Below, piece after piece: positions 9,739 to 19,047 of a DNA stretch of 64,000 nt. The notes beneath the pieces are model-generated. The model worked only from the letters and a program-made list of their open reading frames with translations, was not told the origin of the DNA and did no database searches. Source of the DNA: Bacteroidota bacterium (lineage in GTDB: Bacteria > Bacteroidota > Bacteroidia > Sphingobacteriales > Sphingobacteriaceae); NCBI GenBank assembly GCA_023450085.1, contig JAEXHI010000038.1, positions 1 to 64,000 of the forward strand. The letters are read 5' to 3'. The first letter of the stretch is position 1. Each line of letters opens with the position of its first letter. A program made the translations under genes and the position numbers.

Positions 9739-10392
9739 ATGAAAAATAACATGCTCTTTATTCTCCTCATTCTTATTTCGACAAAAGTATTTAGTCAAGA
9801 TTTGCCGCCAAAAGAGAAAGCGGTTTTTGATGAAATTGCTTACCATCGGATTAAGATTGGCGAATATGAAAAAATCCATAAGTGGGTAATTCCCATCTAT
9901 TACAAAATAGTTGGCGATAGTAGTAAATATATTGTAGAGGAGATAGACAGTACTTTTAGTCAATTGAGAAAACTGACGAAGTTGGATATCAGGAAATCAA
10001 ATGATGATGACGAGGTAAATTTTGTAATTAACCTAAGCAGTAATGGCGAAATGCCTCCTTCTTTATCTAGCATTTTGAAGAAGTACATGGATAGCTATGG
10101 TGGTTATACTTACCGAGCAAATAAGAATAGTGAGCTTTATAGGATGGAAAGCTTATTTGTTTTATCTAAATACAGTAATAAAGCGGATGTACGTCATGCA
10201 GTGAAAAAGGGTATCATTAGGGGGATGGGATTCTTTAAACGAAGTAAAAATGCTCCAAATAGTCTGTTTTATAATGCGGGTAATCGTAAATTAAAACTTG
10301 ATGATTTTGATTCGGCGATTATTGCTGCATTTTATGGAGAGAAGATAAAGGCAGGAATGACTAAAGATGAAGTGGATGAGGTGTTTAAGTAA
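9739..10392 (+). CDS. Exported protein, DUF2927-like
   Basis: A 217-aa protein when started at the ATG at 9739; an upstream in-frame start at 9682 would put 19 residues ahead of an evident signal peptide (MKNNMLFILLILISTKVFSQ). The C-terminal half has the pattern I associate with DUF2927: VNFVINL, then RHAVKKGIIRGMGF, a short SLFY segment, LDDFDSAIIAAFYGEKIKAGM. No HExxH is present, so I do not call it a protease. The gene stands alone, with a palindromic repeat right after it. Function is unknown; the family assignment is from pattern memory and moderate. Confidence 0.6.
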   Translation: MKNNMLFILLILISTKVFSQDLPPKEKAVFDEIAYHRIKIGEYEKIHKWVIPIYYKIVGDSSKYIVEEIDSTFSQLRKLTKLDIRKSNDDDEVNFVINLSSNGEMPPSLSSILKKYMDSYGGYTYRANKNSELYRMESLFVLSKYSNKADVRHAVKKGIIRGMGFFKRSKNAPNSLFYNAGNRKLKLDDFDSAIIAAFYGEKIKAGMTKDEVDEVFK

Positions 10393-10403
10393 GGACACTC
10401 TGT

Positions 10404-10482
10404 CGTCATTGCGAGGTACGAAGCAATCTTAAAGCTGCGTACTAACTAGTGTTGTAGGATTGCTTCGTGCCTCGCAATGACG
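10404..10482. repeat. Palindromic repeat, family A, copy 1
   Basis: Arms of 25 bp at 10404-10428 and 10458-10482 match at 24 of 25 positions, with a 29-nt loop. The arms contain GTCATTGCGAGG and GAAGCAATC. The same arms recur at 50831-50912. It lies between the convergent ends of the DUF2927-like gene and the TonB-like gene and may help end both transcripts. Confidence 0.9.
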
Positions 10483-10532
10483 GGAATGGGTAAGCCTATG
10501 CTACCTCGAAATGAAGAGTATTAAGAAAGAGA

Positions 10533-11348
10533 TTACTTTACCAAAAACTTGAAAGGCACGTAAAAAATACGAATTTCAGGACCTTTGGTAATAGGGTTTA
10601 AAGAGGCTTGAAGCATGGCTCTTTCGCACTTGTCTTCCAAAGCATTGTTTTTAAAGGTAGTGCCTTTTGCTCCAGCAGTTGCGCGAACAATCCTTCCCGA
10701 CTTGTTTACCTCTATTTTTACCATGATGGTACCTGTTTCTTGGCCATCATCATCTGGCTTTACAAAGTTTTTGAAATGACTTAAAGGAAGTGGTTTATTA
10801 CCAAATCCAGAACCTCCATCACCATAGAAAGGTGCTAGGGGGTCACCATCAGGGTCACCTTGGTTGCCTGGCTCACTTCCTGTTCCATCGCCACCGCCTG
10901 TGGCATTATTTTTTTTGCCTTTATAAATGGCATTAGGGTTTATGGCAGGTTGCTCTACTTTATTGTCGGTTTTGTTGCTAGGGTTAGCGTTGCTTTTGTT
11001 TTCCTTAGTGTTTACCGCTACAGCTTCATCATTATCCTGTGTCGTGATATTTTTATCACTCAATTGTGTAGAAACACTTTTGGTAGTCGGGTCTGGTGTA
11101 ATTTCATCTGGTTTTTTACCATTGGCATCTGGAGCCGTTGAAGGTTCTTCCATACTGGTATAATCAGTACCCATCCCCGTTACAGAAGTACCGTAGTTTA
11201 CGACCATGCCACCCATTCCCAATTCTTCATTGGGTTCGAATTTGCCAATTATCAAAATAAAGCTAAGGGCAATAAAAGAGCCCATCAGTATCGTAGAGAT
11301 GACTAATGCCTTAGGATAATTATTTTCTTCTTTATGGTTTTGTGCCAT
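10533..11348 (-). CDS. TonB-like energy transducer
   Basis: A 271-aa inner-membrane protein with one N-terminal helix (about residues 13-35), a long Asn/Asp/Gly/Pro-rich periplasmic linker, and a C-terminal domain (about 195-271) of the TonB type, with GTIMVKIEVNKSGRIV and FKNNALEDKCERAML. TonB proteins pass energy from ExbB-ExbD to outer-membrane partners. It is the last gene of the operon, 2 nt after exbD. The linker is unusually acidic and polar rather than Pro-Lys rich. Confidence 0.8.
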   Translation of the reverse strand: MAQNHKEENNYPKALVISTILMGSFIALSFILIIGKFEPNEELGMGGMVVNYGTSVTGMGTDYTSMEEPSTAPDANGKKPDEITPDPTTKSVSTQLSDKNITTQDNDEAVAVNTKENKSNANPSNKTDNKVEQPAINPNAIYKGKKNNATGGGDGTGSEPGNQGDPDGDPLAPFYGDGGSGFGNKPLPLSHFKNFVKPDDDGQETGTIMVKIEVNKSGRIVRATAGAKGTTFKNNALEDKCERAMLQASLNPITKGPEIRIFYVPFKFLVK

Positions 11349-11350
11349 GC

Positions 11351-11752
11351 TTATTTCTTCTGTTCTACAGCAAGAACAACTTTCAATTTCAATTTGTTAG
11401 CCACGTCAAATACCTTCATGGTATTTTCGATAGAAACCCCTCTGGCCACATACAAAACGATGGTTAAATCGGTGTCTTGTTGAATAAAGCTTTGGATTTT
11501 ACCTTCCATGTTCTCTAGCGTCACAGGCTGTTTGTCTACAAAATAATTGAGGTTATCATCAATGCTCACCGTAATAGACTTCTGGTTATTGGCCTGTTGT
11601 CCTGAAGAGGAGCGAGGCAACAATAGCTTTACCACCTGAGGGTTTACTACAGCAGAAGCCAATAGGAAAAACAGCATCAAGAAAAACATGATGTCGTTTA
11701 AGGCAGCTGTATGTACCTCTACATGACCCTTTTTTCTGTTTTTTAAATTCAT
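11351..11752 (-). CDS. ExbD/TolR family biopolymer transport protein
   Basis: A 133-aa protein with one N-terminal membrane helix (about 20-37) carrying the conserved proton-channel Asp20 in LNDIMFF. A periplasmic domain follows. ExbD/TolR works with ExbB/TolQ to convert the proton gradient into movement of TonB/TolA-type proteins. Its start overlaps the stop of the upstream ExbB gene by one base (TAATG). Confidence 0.9.
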   Translation of the reverse strand: MNLKNRKKGHVEVHTAALNDIMFFLMLFFLLASAVVNPQVVKLLLPRSSSGQQANNQKSITVSIDDNLNYFVDKQPVTLENMEGKIQSFIQQDTDLTIVLYVARGVSIENTMKVFDVANKLKLKVVLAVEQKK

Positions 11753-12462
11753 TATTTCCCTGGTTCTTCTAATAGGTCGATAAACTCAATTGCCTCGGTT
11801 TCCATTTTAAGGATGATTTTTTCTACCATCATGTTTAAAATGTGGTAAAGCACGTAAGCCATGATACCGATAATTAGACCTGTTGCCGAAGTAATCATTT
11901 TAGTATAGAGACCATCTGAAATGGTACCAATTTCGATAGCTCCTTCTGCAGCTACACGTTGGAAAATAGTAATTACACCAATAATAGTACCTACGAAACC
12001 AAGCATTGGTGCAATACCCGCAATGATACCCAAAATTCCAATGTTCTTTTCTAGTTTAGCTACTTCTAATTTTCCAGTGTTTTCAATTGCACCTTCAATA
12101 TCTTTAATAGGACGACCTATGCGCTTTAAACCTTTCTCTAACATACGAGCTAGAGGAGCAGGTGTGTTTTTACATAAGGCAATAGCACTTTCTAATCTTC
12201 CTTCTTTAATATTCTGTCTAATTTGGAATAGTAAATTAGTATCGTCTTTAGATGCTTTACGAATGGTCAAATAGCGTTCAATAAAAATCACTAAGCCTAA
12301 AAAAGCCAATAACGTAAGCGGAATCATTACCCAACCGCCTTTAAAAAGCAAGTCAATAAAATGAAGAGGCTCTTGAGGTTTTACTGCTGTGGTAGGTACC
12401 GCTTGAGCTGTATCTGCTAAGTTTTGTACGGTATCTTGTAAAGTGGTTAGTAATAATATCAT
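11752..12462 (-). CDS. MotA/TolQ/ExbB family proton channel
   Basis: A 236-aa protein with three membrane helices (about 43-61, 146-165 and 190-212). The conserved segment GIAPMLGFVGTIIGVI lies in the second helix and ATGLIIGIMAYVLYH in the third. A short N-terminal extension rich in Thr and Ala precedes the first helix. It forms the inner-membrane proton channel with the adjacent ExbD. It lies 6 nt after the HU/SPOR gene, so the two belong to one transcript. Confidence 0.9.
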   Translation of the reverse strand: MILLLTTLQDTVQNLADTAQAVPTTAVKPQEPLHFIDLLFKGGWVMIPLTLLAFLGLVIFIERYLTIRKASKDDTNLLFQIRQNIKEGRLESAIALCKNTPAPLARMLEKGLKRIGRPIKDIEGAIENTGKLEVAKLEKNIGILGIIAGIAPMLGFVGTIIGVITIFQRVAAEGAIEIGTISDGLYTKMITSATGLIIGIMAYVLYHILNMMVEKIILKMETEAIEFIDLLEEPGK

Positions 12463-12468
12463 TGTGTG

Positions 12469-14280
12469 TTAATTGTTTTTAATGGTTTGTACGTACATTT
12501 TTGGACTATTGAACTGCTTACGAAATTTAACAACGTATTTTTGAGCCGAATCGATATTGTTGTACGATGCAATACTTACTTTTTTAAAGAGCTTACCTGG
12601 CATTTTAGCTACTTTTGCTTCAAAACCGTGCTTTTTCATGTAGGCAATATATTCTTCTACTTCTGAATCTCGAGCAAAAGCTGCTGCAATGATATCATAG
12701 GTTTCGGTTGGTTTTACTGCACTCTTTTTGGTAGTTACTTTTATGGTATCCTTGGCAGGTTTTACATCCAAACCTACTTTTTCTGCGGTTTGCATAATGC
12801 TATCTGCAAAATCTAGCGAGTCTTTTTGGGTTTGAAGATTACTGCGTTCCATAGGCAGTACCATTTTTTCGTTTGGATTAACACCACTTTTGCCAAAGTT
12901 TTGGAACAACTCAGGTTTTACAAAATAGATAATGGCAATTAGTACTGCTAAAATCAATAAACCAATACTCACTTTTTGATAAAGTGGCATGGTTCTTTTC
13001 TCTTCTTCAACGGGCTCTTCTAGCTCATCATTATCGTACTCGCCAATCAGTGTGTTTTCTTCTGACACCCTGCTGCGAACATTGTCAAAATCCCATTCAT
13101 GGGTAGTAGAAGTTAGTTTAAACTCGTCTTCTTTTTCCGTTCGGAAATCGTTGCGGGGAATAAAATCAGTATCTTCTGCTGGAGTGTTTACGGTTTCGGT
13201 AGGAGCGGTGTTTTCACTTTGTTCAGCACCTTCCTCTTCGTATACATCATTGTCAGAAATCACATTTTCGCCTTCAAAGCTCCAAGTTTCACTTACTTCC
13301 TTTGCTTCCTCTTCAACATCTTCACCTGTTGGGTTTTCGGTATTTACTTCGGTTATTTCTTCAAATACTTCTTCGTCAGTAGCTTCATTCCTTTCGATAG
13401 TGGCGGCTTCTTTAGCTTCCTCTTGCGTTTCAACTTCGGCTATTTCTTCCTGCGCCTCATCTGCTACAGTGCCATCATTTTCGATAACGGTTTTCGTATT
13501 TTCAGGGGTATCCTGATTTTCAACTTCCGCTATTTCCTCATGTACCTCTTGATCCGTAGCTTCATTATTTTCGATAGCAGCAGTTTCGCTTTCAGGTTCT
13601 TCTTGGCTCTCAACAATCGTTTCTTCCTCACGCACCCCTTCAACTAAAGGCTGTTCCGTGGTTTCTTCCGAGGTAGCTTCCTCTTGAACCTCTTCTTGTG
13701 GTTTAGGTTCGTTATCCTCAACAGGCTGTGCTGTTTTTACCGTAACTTCATCGCTCAGTCGAGCCATTTCATGTTCAAATTCAGGAACTTCTACATGTTC
13801 AATGGTTGGTTCTTGAATTTGTGGTGCTTCATTAGCTACGTCTACTTCAGGTTCAGTAGGCGTAGGCTCTGCTTGCTGAACATTTGCCGTAACCGTTGGC
13901 AGGGCAAAAAAATCGAAACCAATATTGATATTTTGGTTTGCTGTAAATACTAATTGGTTCCCTGTTTGTTGAAGTGAACCTAAATTTTCAAGGAGATATT
14001 CGCCGTTTTGTAGGCCTTTATGAACTTCTCCAACAAATTGGCTAATGAAATATTTGGCCGAATCTTCGGATATTCCTCTTTTGGTTTGGATATACTGCGA
14101 TAGGTTGGTATGCTCTAAAACATCAGAACTGAACTCCAATGCATAGCTAGGAGGCAAAAACGAATGAGTTTCTGCATCGTACCTTCCTGGTGTTTTCTTT
14201 TTGTAAAAAGTACCCAAGCCTTCAATTCCTATTTGTTTACGGGTTTTTAAAAGCTCTATCAGGTATTGCAATATATCCAT
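12469..14280 (-). CDS. HU-CCDC81-like / SPOR transmembrane protein
   Basis: A 603-aa protein with an unusual layout. Residues 1-130 form two HU-like domains of the bacterial CCDC81 type (IEGLGTFYKKKTPGRYD, then LENLGSLQQTGNQLVF). Residues 135-430 are highly acidic and contain three imperfect 30-residue repeats (about 236, 266 and 295; core ENNEATDQEVHEEIAEVE). One membrane helix lies at about 436-453. The last 75 residues are a SPOR-like domain (TYDIIAAAF...GFEAKVAKMPG). The HU part should be cytoplasmic and SPOR, which binds denuded peptidoglycan in other bacteria, periplasmic. Its position before exbB ties it to this envelope machine. Confidence 0.82.
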   Translation of the reverse strand: MDILQYLIELLKTRKQIGIEGLGTFYKKKTPGRYDAETHSFLPPSYALEFSSDVLEHTNLSQYIQTKRGISEDSAKYFISQFVGEVHKGLQNGEYLLENLGSLQQTGNQLVFTANQNINIGFDFFALPTVTANVQQAEPTPTEPEVDVANEAPQIQEPTIEHVEVPEFEHEMARLSDEVTVKTAQPVEDNEPKPQEEVQEEATSEETTEQPLVEGVREEETIVESQEEPESETAAIENNEATDQEVHEEIAEVENQDTPENTKTVIENDGTVADEAQEEIAEVETQEEAKEAATIERNEATDEEVFEEITEVNTENPTGEDVEEEAKEVSETWSFEGENVISDNDVYEEEGAEQSENTAPTETVNTPAEDTDFIPRNDFRTEKEDEFKLTSTTHEWDFDNVRSRVSEENTLIGEYDNDELEEPVEEEKRTMPLYQKVSIGLLILAVLIAIIYFVKPELFQNFGKSGVNPNEKMVLPMERSNLQTQKDSLDFADSIMQTAEKVGLDVKPAKDTIKVTTKKSAVKPTETYDIIAAAFARDSEVEEYIAYMKKHGFEAKVAKMPGKLFKKVSIASYNNIDSAQKYVVKFRKQFNSPKMYVQTIKNN

Positions 14281-14311
14281 TTGGGTAAAAATAATTATAA
14301 AATTTAACCTA

Positions 14312-16018
14312 TTAAAACGAATAGGTTAAGCCGCCAAAGATATTAAAACCATTTTGACGATAATATAAAAATTTACTGTAATTGGTATTTAAAATATTGT
14401 TAGCTCTGGCAAAGGCCGAAACTTTATTGTTGATTTTATAACTAGCGCCTACTCCCAAATCCACAAAACCTTTGATGTTCACAATGGTTTCATTGTCGTA
14501 GTTAGGCACAGGAGGGTATTTGCCATCTGGGTTTAAAGGATTGGCCAAGAATACTTTTGCTTTGCTGTCATCTTGTAGTGCAACAGAGGCATCAAACGTT
14601 AACTTTTTGTTGAAAACGAAACTGAAGTTTGAAGTTAAACGTAATTGAGGCTTGAAGTAGCTTTCTTTTTCAGTGCCTGCTTTGTAATCCTCCATGTTTA
14701 ATTTACCTGTCCATTTTAAGTTGTCACTTACTTGAACGGTCAATTCACCTTCTAATCCCAATATTTTGGTTTTGCCAAAGTCGTAAATCACATCAAATTT
14801 GTTGAATGAGCCAAAGCTGTTCACAAACAAAGGCATGTCTGTAATTTCTTTACTGTAGAAACGTGCTTTGTAACCAAATCCAGGGCCACCAGTACCTTTA
14901 ATACCACCACTAATACTTAATTTCTCTACACTGTTTTTAATGAAGATGTTTTGGTTCAGGAATGGATTTTCGTCGGTAAGGTCTTTTAAAGTATTACGGT
15001 TCACGTCGCCTTTAATTTCACCAAAGATTTGCAAGAAATCAGGAATTAACGTGAAATCCGCAGTTACTGCTGGGAAAAATCTAGTAGTTGAAGTGCTACC
15101 AAATTCTTGTGTAATGTTAGCACCCGCAATAATTTTTACGCCACCTGCTTGTAATTTGATGTAAGGATTTAAGCGTAAAAGGTGGTTAGATACGCTGGTC
15201 GTTACATCTTTGGTATTGCCAAATTCGGCCGAGGCAGCCAAGCCCAAATTAAAGCTGCTAATGCGTTTGTTCAAATATCCCGTTAAGGTAAGCGCTTTTT
15301 CTTTGGCGCTGTATTTATCGTTGAAAAAGTAACCATTCACTTTCGCCGCATAGCTAAAAGCATCAGGGTCTGGAGTGAATTTGCTAATCGCTTCACCTTC
15401 TAATTCAAAGAAATTAAGGGTTTGTTTAGCTGGATTTGGATTTAACGTTGGATTGTTTTCATCAATACCATAAAAATACAAGCCGTGCCTTTGGTAGTTT
15501 ATTTTACCATTTAAGGTGTTGTTTTCGCCAACACTACGGGCAAATACGCTTAATTGTTGCTTGTTTTCATTTTGCTTGTTCAGTTTCCCCTCATTGCTAA
15601 AGTGTCTGAAAAATACACCAGTTTGCAAAGCAGGGTCTTGTCCCATAGCGATGTAAGCTTCGGCCAAAGTAGTTCCTAAGTTACCAGCACCACCTTTTAC
15701 GTAATTGTTGGTCAAAGGTGCTTGACGCTCATCGGCTACTTTTTGGGCTTGTAGTTTTTGGATATCCGTATTTAGTTCAAGCTTTCTGTCTGTAAGTTGA
15801 TAGTTGAACTTTGCTTTGTAAGTTTTAAGGTTATCCAAATCAGGACTTCTTCTCAACTTCACCGCTTCTGCCAATACAGGTTTATACGGACGTATGATTT
15901 CAATTTCTTCGCTCAGCGTTTTTTCTGTTTTTTCAGGAGGTTTCACATCCTGCGCATGCAGACCAAATGCCCCTAGAATTAAGCCAAGCGTAATGTATGT
16001 CGTTTTATTAAATCTCAT
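14312..16018 (-). CDS. Outer-membrane beta-barrel protein, TonB-receptor-like
   Basis: A 568-aa exported protein. The signal peptide is about residues 1-23. The rest has alternating aromatic/polar strands typical of a beta barrel, and the C-terminus (NNILNTNYSKFLYYRQNGF, ending TYSF) is that of TonB-dependent receptors. I do not see a plug domain; instead a short region EIEIIRPYKPVLAEAVKL follows the signal peptide. It is 31 nt upstream of the HU/SPOR gene and 11 nt downstream of the TPR gene. It is the likely outer-membrane partner of the ExbBD-TonB proteins encoded downstream. Confidence 0.75.
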   Translation of the reverse strand: MRFNKTTYITLGLILGAFGLHAQDVKPPEKTEKTLSEEIEIIRPYKPVLAEAVKLRRSPDLDNLKTYKAKFNYQLTDRKLELNTDIQKLQAQKVADERQAPLTNNYVKGGAGNLGTTLAEAYIAMGQDPALQTGVFFRHFSNEGKLNKQNENKQQLSVFARSVGENNTLNGKINYQRHGLYFYGIDENNPTLNPNPAKQTLNFFELEGEAISKFTPDPDAFSYAAKVNGYFFNDKYSAKEKALTLTGYLNKRISSFNLGLAASAEFGNTKDVTTSVSNHLLRLNPYIKLQAGGVKIIAGANITQEFGSTSTTRFFPAVTADFTLIPDFLQIFGEIKGDVNRNTLKDLTDENPFLNQNIFIKNSVEKLSISGGIKGTGGPGFGYKARFYSKEITDMPLFVNSFGSFNKFDVIYDFGKTKILGLEGELTVQVSDNLKWTGKLNMEDYKAGTEKESYFKPQLRLTSNFSFVFNKKLTFDASVALQDDSKAKVFLANPLNPDGKYPPVPNYDNETIVNIKGFVDLGVGASYKINNKVSAFARANNILNTNYSKFLYYRQNGFNIFGGLTYSF

Positions 16019-16029
16019 TGTGTGTCTTT

Positions 16030-19000
16030 CTAGTTGATTTTTGCCAATTTTTCTTTTGCGGTAGGAACAATATCATCCTTGCCTTCGTAATTGTCGATGA
16101 TACTCAACAAAGTACTCTTCGCCTGCATCTTATCCTTTAGGGCCAAATAGTTATCGGCCAATAGAATAAATGATTTTGCTACCCAATAATCATACGATGG
16201 CATGTTATTAATCAGGTCGAAACAAGTTTTTTGAGAAGTCTTGTAATCGCCTTTGGCATATTGTAAAGCAGCAATGTTGTATTTAGCCTCTGCAGCAGCC
16301 AATGTTTTGGTGGTTGCAACCACTTTGTTAAATGATTTAATAGCGGCTGTAGTATCTGCTTTCAATAAAAATGCTTTACCTGCAAAAAGGTCAGAGCTAT
16401 TTTTCTCTTCTTCTGATGATTTCTCCGAGGTTTTAACGATGTCAGCATATTTCAACATTTCATCAGGCATGTTCAACGCGGTGTATGCTTTAATCAAGTT
16501 GTTGATGGCGTAGCTGTGGTGAGCTTTATAATCAGCGGTAGTCTCCAATCGTTTCAAGTACACAATAGCTTCGTTGTATTTTTTCTCGTCCATTAATACT
16601 TTCGAAACACTCATTAACGAACGCTCGGTATAATCACTGGTCCAATCATTAAGGATGTAATCGTAGTCTTGGATAGCTTCTGATGAGCGACCTAATTTCA
16701 CCAAAGATTCAGCCCTGATAAATTTAGCTTCCTTATCGTGAATTGGCTTAGGGAATTTCTCTAGGTAAGAGTTAATAGCCTCATAAGCCCCTTTGGCATC
16801 GCCACGTAGGTAAATGTTATTGGCCGATTGGAACATGATGTTATCCTGTTCATTGGTTGAATAATTGCCCAGTGGGGTGGTGGCGGCGTAAGAAATAAAG
16901 CCATTAGCGTCACCACGGTCTACATAAATGTTCTTGATTGACTCAAGAGATTGCTTTGCCTCTGGCGTACTTGGATAATCTCTAATTACTTTTTTGAACG
17001 ACTCTAGTGCTGCATCATCTTGGTCTTGGTTGTATTGTACTAAACCAATGGTTAAAAGCGCTTTTGGTACATAACTACTACGTGGGTATTGGGCTACTAA
17101 GCCTACCAAATCCGTTTTTGATTTTTCGAAATCACCTTTGTTAAAGTAAGTGTAAGCTGTTTCGAAACCTGCATCATCCGCATAATTAGAGTTAGGGAAT
17201 TGCTTTAACAAGTTTTGCATGGTACCAATTTTGGCATCGTCCTGTTTCTGCAAACCTTGAATCATACCACGTTGAAACAAAGCATAATCTTCTCCAGTTT
17301 GTTTGCCGCTAATGATACGGTTATAGTAAGAAAGTGCATCGCCATAGTTTTTGTTCACGAAATACGAATCCGCTAAGCGAAGCATCGCATCGTTTACTGT
17401 TTTGGCATCTTTATCTGCTCCTTTTAAAAAGCGCTCGAAGTAGTTAGCTGCTTTTACATATTTTTCATCTTCAAAAGCCGCATAACCTAATGCATAGTTC
17501 GCAAAGTTATATACTTCGGTTTTCTTGGCCTCTTCCATGGCAAGGAACTTTTCGAAAGTTTTAACTGATTCGCCATACTTTCTCAATTCATACATGGATT
17601 CAGCCATCCAATAAACGCTTAAAGCATAAATTTCGCTATCCTCTTGGAAGTTGCCCGAGCGTAAAAACATAGATAATGCATTTGGAAATGCTCTTTCGTT
17701 GTAAAACTCCAGACCTCTGAAATAAGTTACTTTTTGGTAAGCCGCTTTTGCCTCTGGAGTTTTATTAGGGATGGGCTCCAAAATATCAATGGCCGCTTGG
17801 TAGTTTTTGCTGGTCAATAAAATTTCACCTAAAAGTGTTTTGGCCTCGTTAATCCTTTTAGAAGCAGGGAACGTTTTAAGGAAGTTTTGTGTAGCATCCA
17901 AAGCCTGTTGGTTAAACTCCAGTTCGTAGCTTAACTTGGCATAGTTAATCCAAGCTTCTTCTTGTAGGTTTTTATCAAAATCTAACCTAGAAGCTCTAAA
18001 GAAAGCATTTCTAGCTTTTTCCTTTGCATTTAATTTCAATGCCGATTTACCCAAGGTAAACATACCGTTCTGTAGGTATACGTCGTCGGTGTTCAGCTTT
18101 TCTAATACCGTTACCGATTCTTTGTATTTGCCGTTTTGGAAAAGGGCATAACCATATTGGTAAACAAAAAGGTTGTTTTTGGTTTGATTTTGGTCTTTTT
18201 CATAGAAAAGTGCAAAATATTTCTCCGCGTTTTTAAATTCAGATTTAGAGAAATAAGAAGCAGCCACCAAGCTTAGCATTTCGGCTTCGTATTTTTGCTT
18301 GGTTTTTTCCATTACTGGAATGGCATAGTCAATTACATCATCATAACGCTCATCCAAATAGTACATTGAAGTAATGTAATACGGATAGCTGGCCTCATAA
18401 GTAGGGGAACCTTTCAGCTTTTCAAAATTGGCTAGTGCCGTTTTGTATTCTTTATTAAGGTAGTTGATGTAAGCGAAATAATAAATGGCACTTTCCTGAA
18501 AAGGAGAGTCCTCTTTTTTTACGGCTTCAAATAAAGGTTCAGCTTTTTCAATATCGTTTTGTTCAAAGTAAGCATAACCCTGCTTAAACTGATATTCAAC
18601 ACGTTGTTTTTGCGAAAGCGAATTTGGGTCTGCTTGGTTAAACCACTCCAACGCTTTTACGTAATCCTTTTTGGCAAAATAGGCCTTTCCCATATGGAAA
18701 TAAGCCAATTTAGTATTCGGATTTAAAGGATACTCTCTGATGAATTCTTGGAAAAGTGCTTCAGCATCGTCATTGCCCAATTCTATGGCACAAACGGCAG
18801 CATAAAACTTGGCATTTTCTTTAATAATCGATAGCTCAGCGCTACTTTGTTGTTGTGTGCTTGTTTTACTACGGTATTGCTCTACTAATTTAAATTGTTG
18901 TGCAGCGGCTACATATTTCTCGTTTCTAAGCAGCTCTAACCCACTCTGGTAATTTTGGTTCAGTTTTATCAATGGACTAGTTTGGGCATGTCCAAAACCG

Positions 19001-19047
19001 TATCCACTGGCTATAAACAGTGGAACCAATAAGTATCTTTTTTTCAT
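16030..19047 (-). CDS. Large periplasmic tetratricopeptide-repeat protein
   Basis: A 1005-aa protein with a signal peptide (about 1-22, ending HAQ) and TPR-like helical repeats over nearly its whole length. Examples are YFHMGKAYFAKKDYVKALEW and DALSYYNRIISGKQTGEDYA. Repeats of this type also occur in BamD/YbgF-like envelope proteins. It is the first clear gene of the TPR-barrel-HU/SPOR-ExbB-ExbD-TonB operon and is probably a periplasmic or outer-membrane-associated scaffold. Its ATG overlaps the stop codon of a possible 44-aa ORF (ATGA). Confidence 0.85.
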   Translation of the reverse strand: MKKRYLLVPLFIASGYGFGHAQTSPLIKLNQNYQSGLELLRNEKYVAAAQQFKLVEQYRSKTSTQQQSSAELSIIKENAKFYAAVCAIELGNDDAEALFQEFIREYPLNPNTKLAYFHMGKAYFAKKDYVKALEWFNQADPNSLSQKQRVEYQFKQGYAYFEQNDIEKAEPLFEAVKKEDSPFQESAIYYFAYINYLNKEYKTALANFEKLKGSPTYEASYPYYITSMYYLDERYDDVIDYAIPVMEKTKQKYEAEMLSLVAASYFSKSEFKNAEKYFALFYEKDQNQTKNNLFVYQYGYALFQNGKYKESVTVLEKLNTDDVYLQNGMFTLGKSALKLNAKEKARNAFFRASRLDFDKNLQEEAWINYAKLSYELEFNQQALDATQNFLKTFPASKRINEAKTLLGEILLTSKNYQAAIDILEPIPNKTPEAKAAYQKVTYFRGLEFYNERAFPNALSMFLRSGNFQEDSEIYALSVYWMAESMYELRKYGESVKTFEKFLAMEEAKKTEVYNFANYALGYAAFEDEKYVKAANYFERFLKGADKDAKTVNDAMLRLADSYFVNKNYGDALSYYNRIISGKQTGEDYALFQRGMIQGLQKQDDAKIGTMQNLLKQFPNSNYADDAGFETAYTYFNKGDFEKSKTDLVGLVAQYPRSSYVPKALLTIGLVQYNQDQDDAALESFKKVIRDYPSTPEAKQSLESIKNIYVDRGDANGFISYAATTPLGNYSTNEQDNIMFQSANNIYLRGDAKGAYEAINSYLEKFPKPIHDKEAKFIRAESLVKLGRSSEAIQDYDYILNDWTSDYTERSLMSVSKVLMDEKKYNEAIVYLKRLETTADYKAHHSYAINNLIKAYTALNMPDEMLKYADIVKTSEKSSEEEKNSSDLFAGKAFLLKADTTAAIKSFNKVVATTKTLAAAEAKYNIAALQYAKGDYKTSQKTCFDLINNMPSYDYWVAKSFILLADNYLALKDKMQAKSTLLSIIDNYEGKDDIVPTAKEKLAKIN

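Noticed and set aside
13219..13647. Long Phe/Ser-rich frames on the plus strand opposite the HU/SPOR gene
   Set aside because: They mirror the Glu/Thr-rich acidic region (GAA read backward gives TTC); the coding strand is clearly the minus strand.
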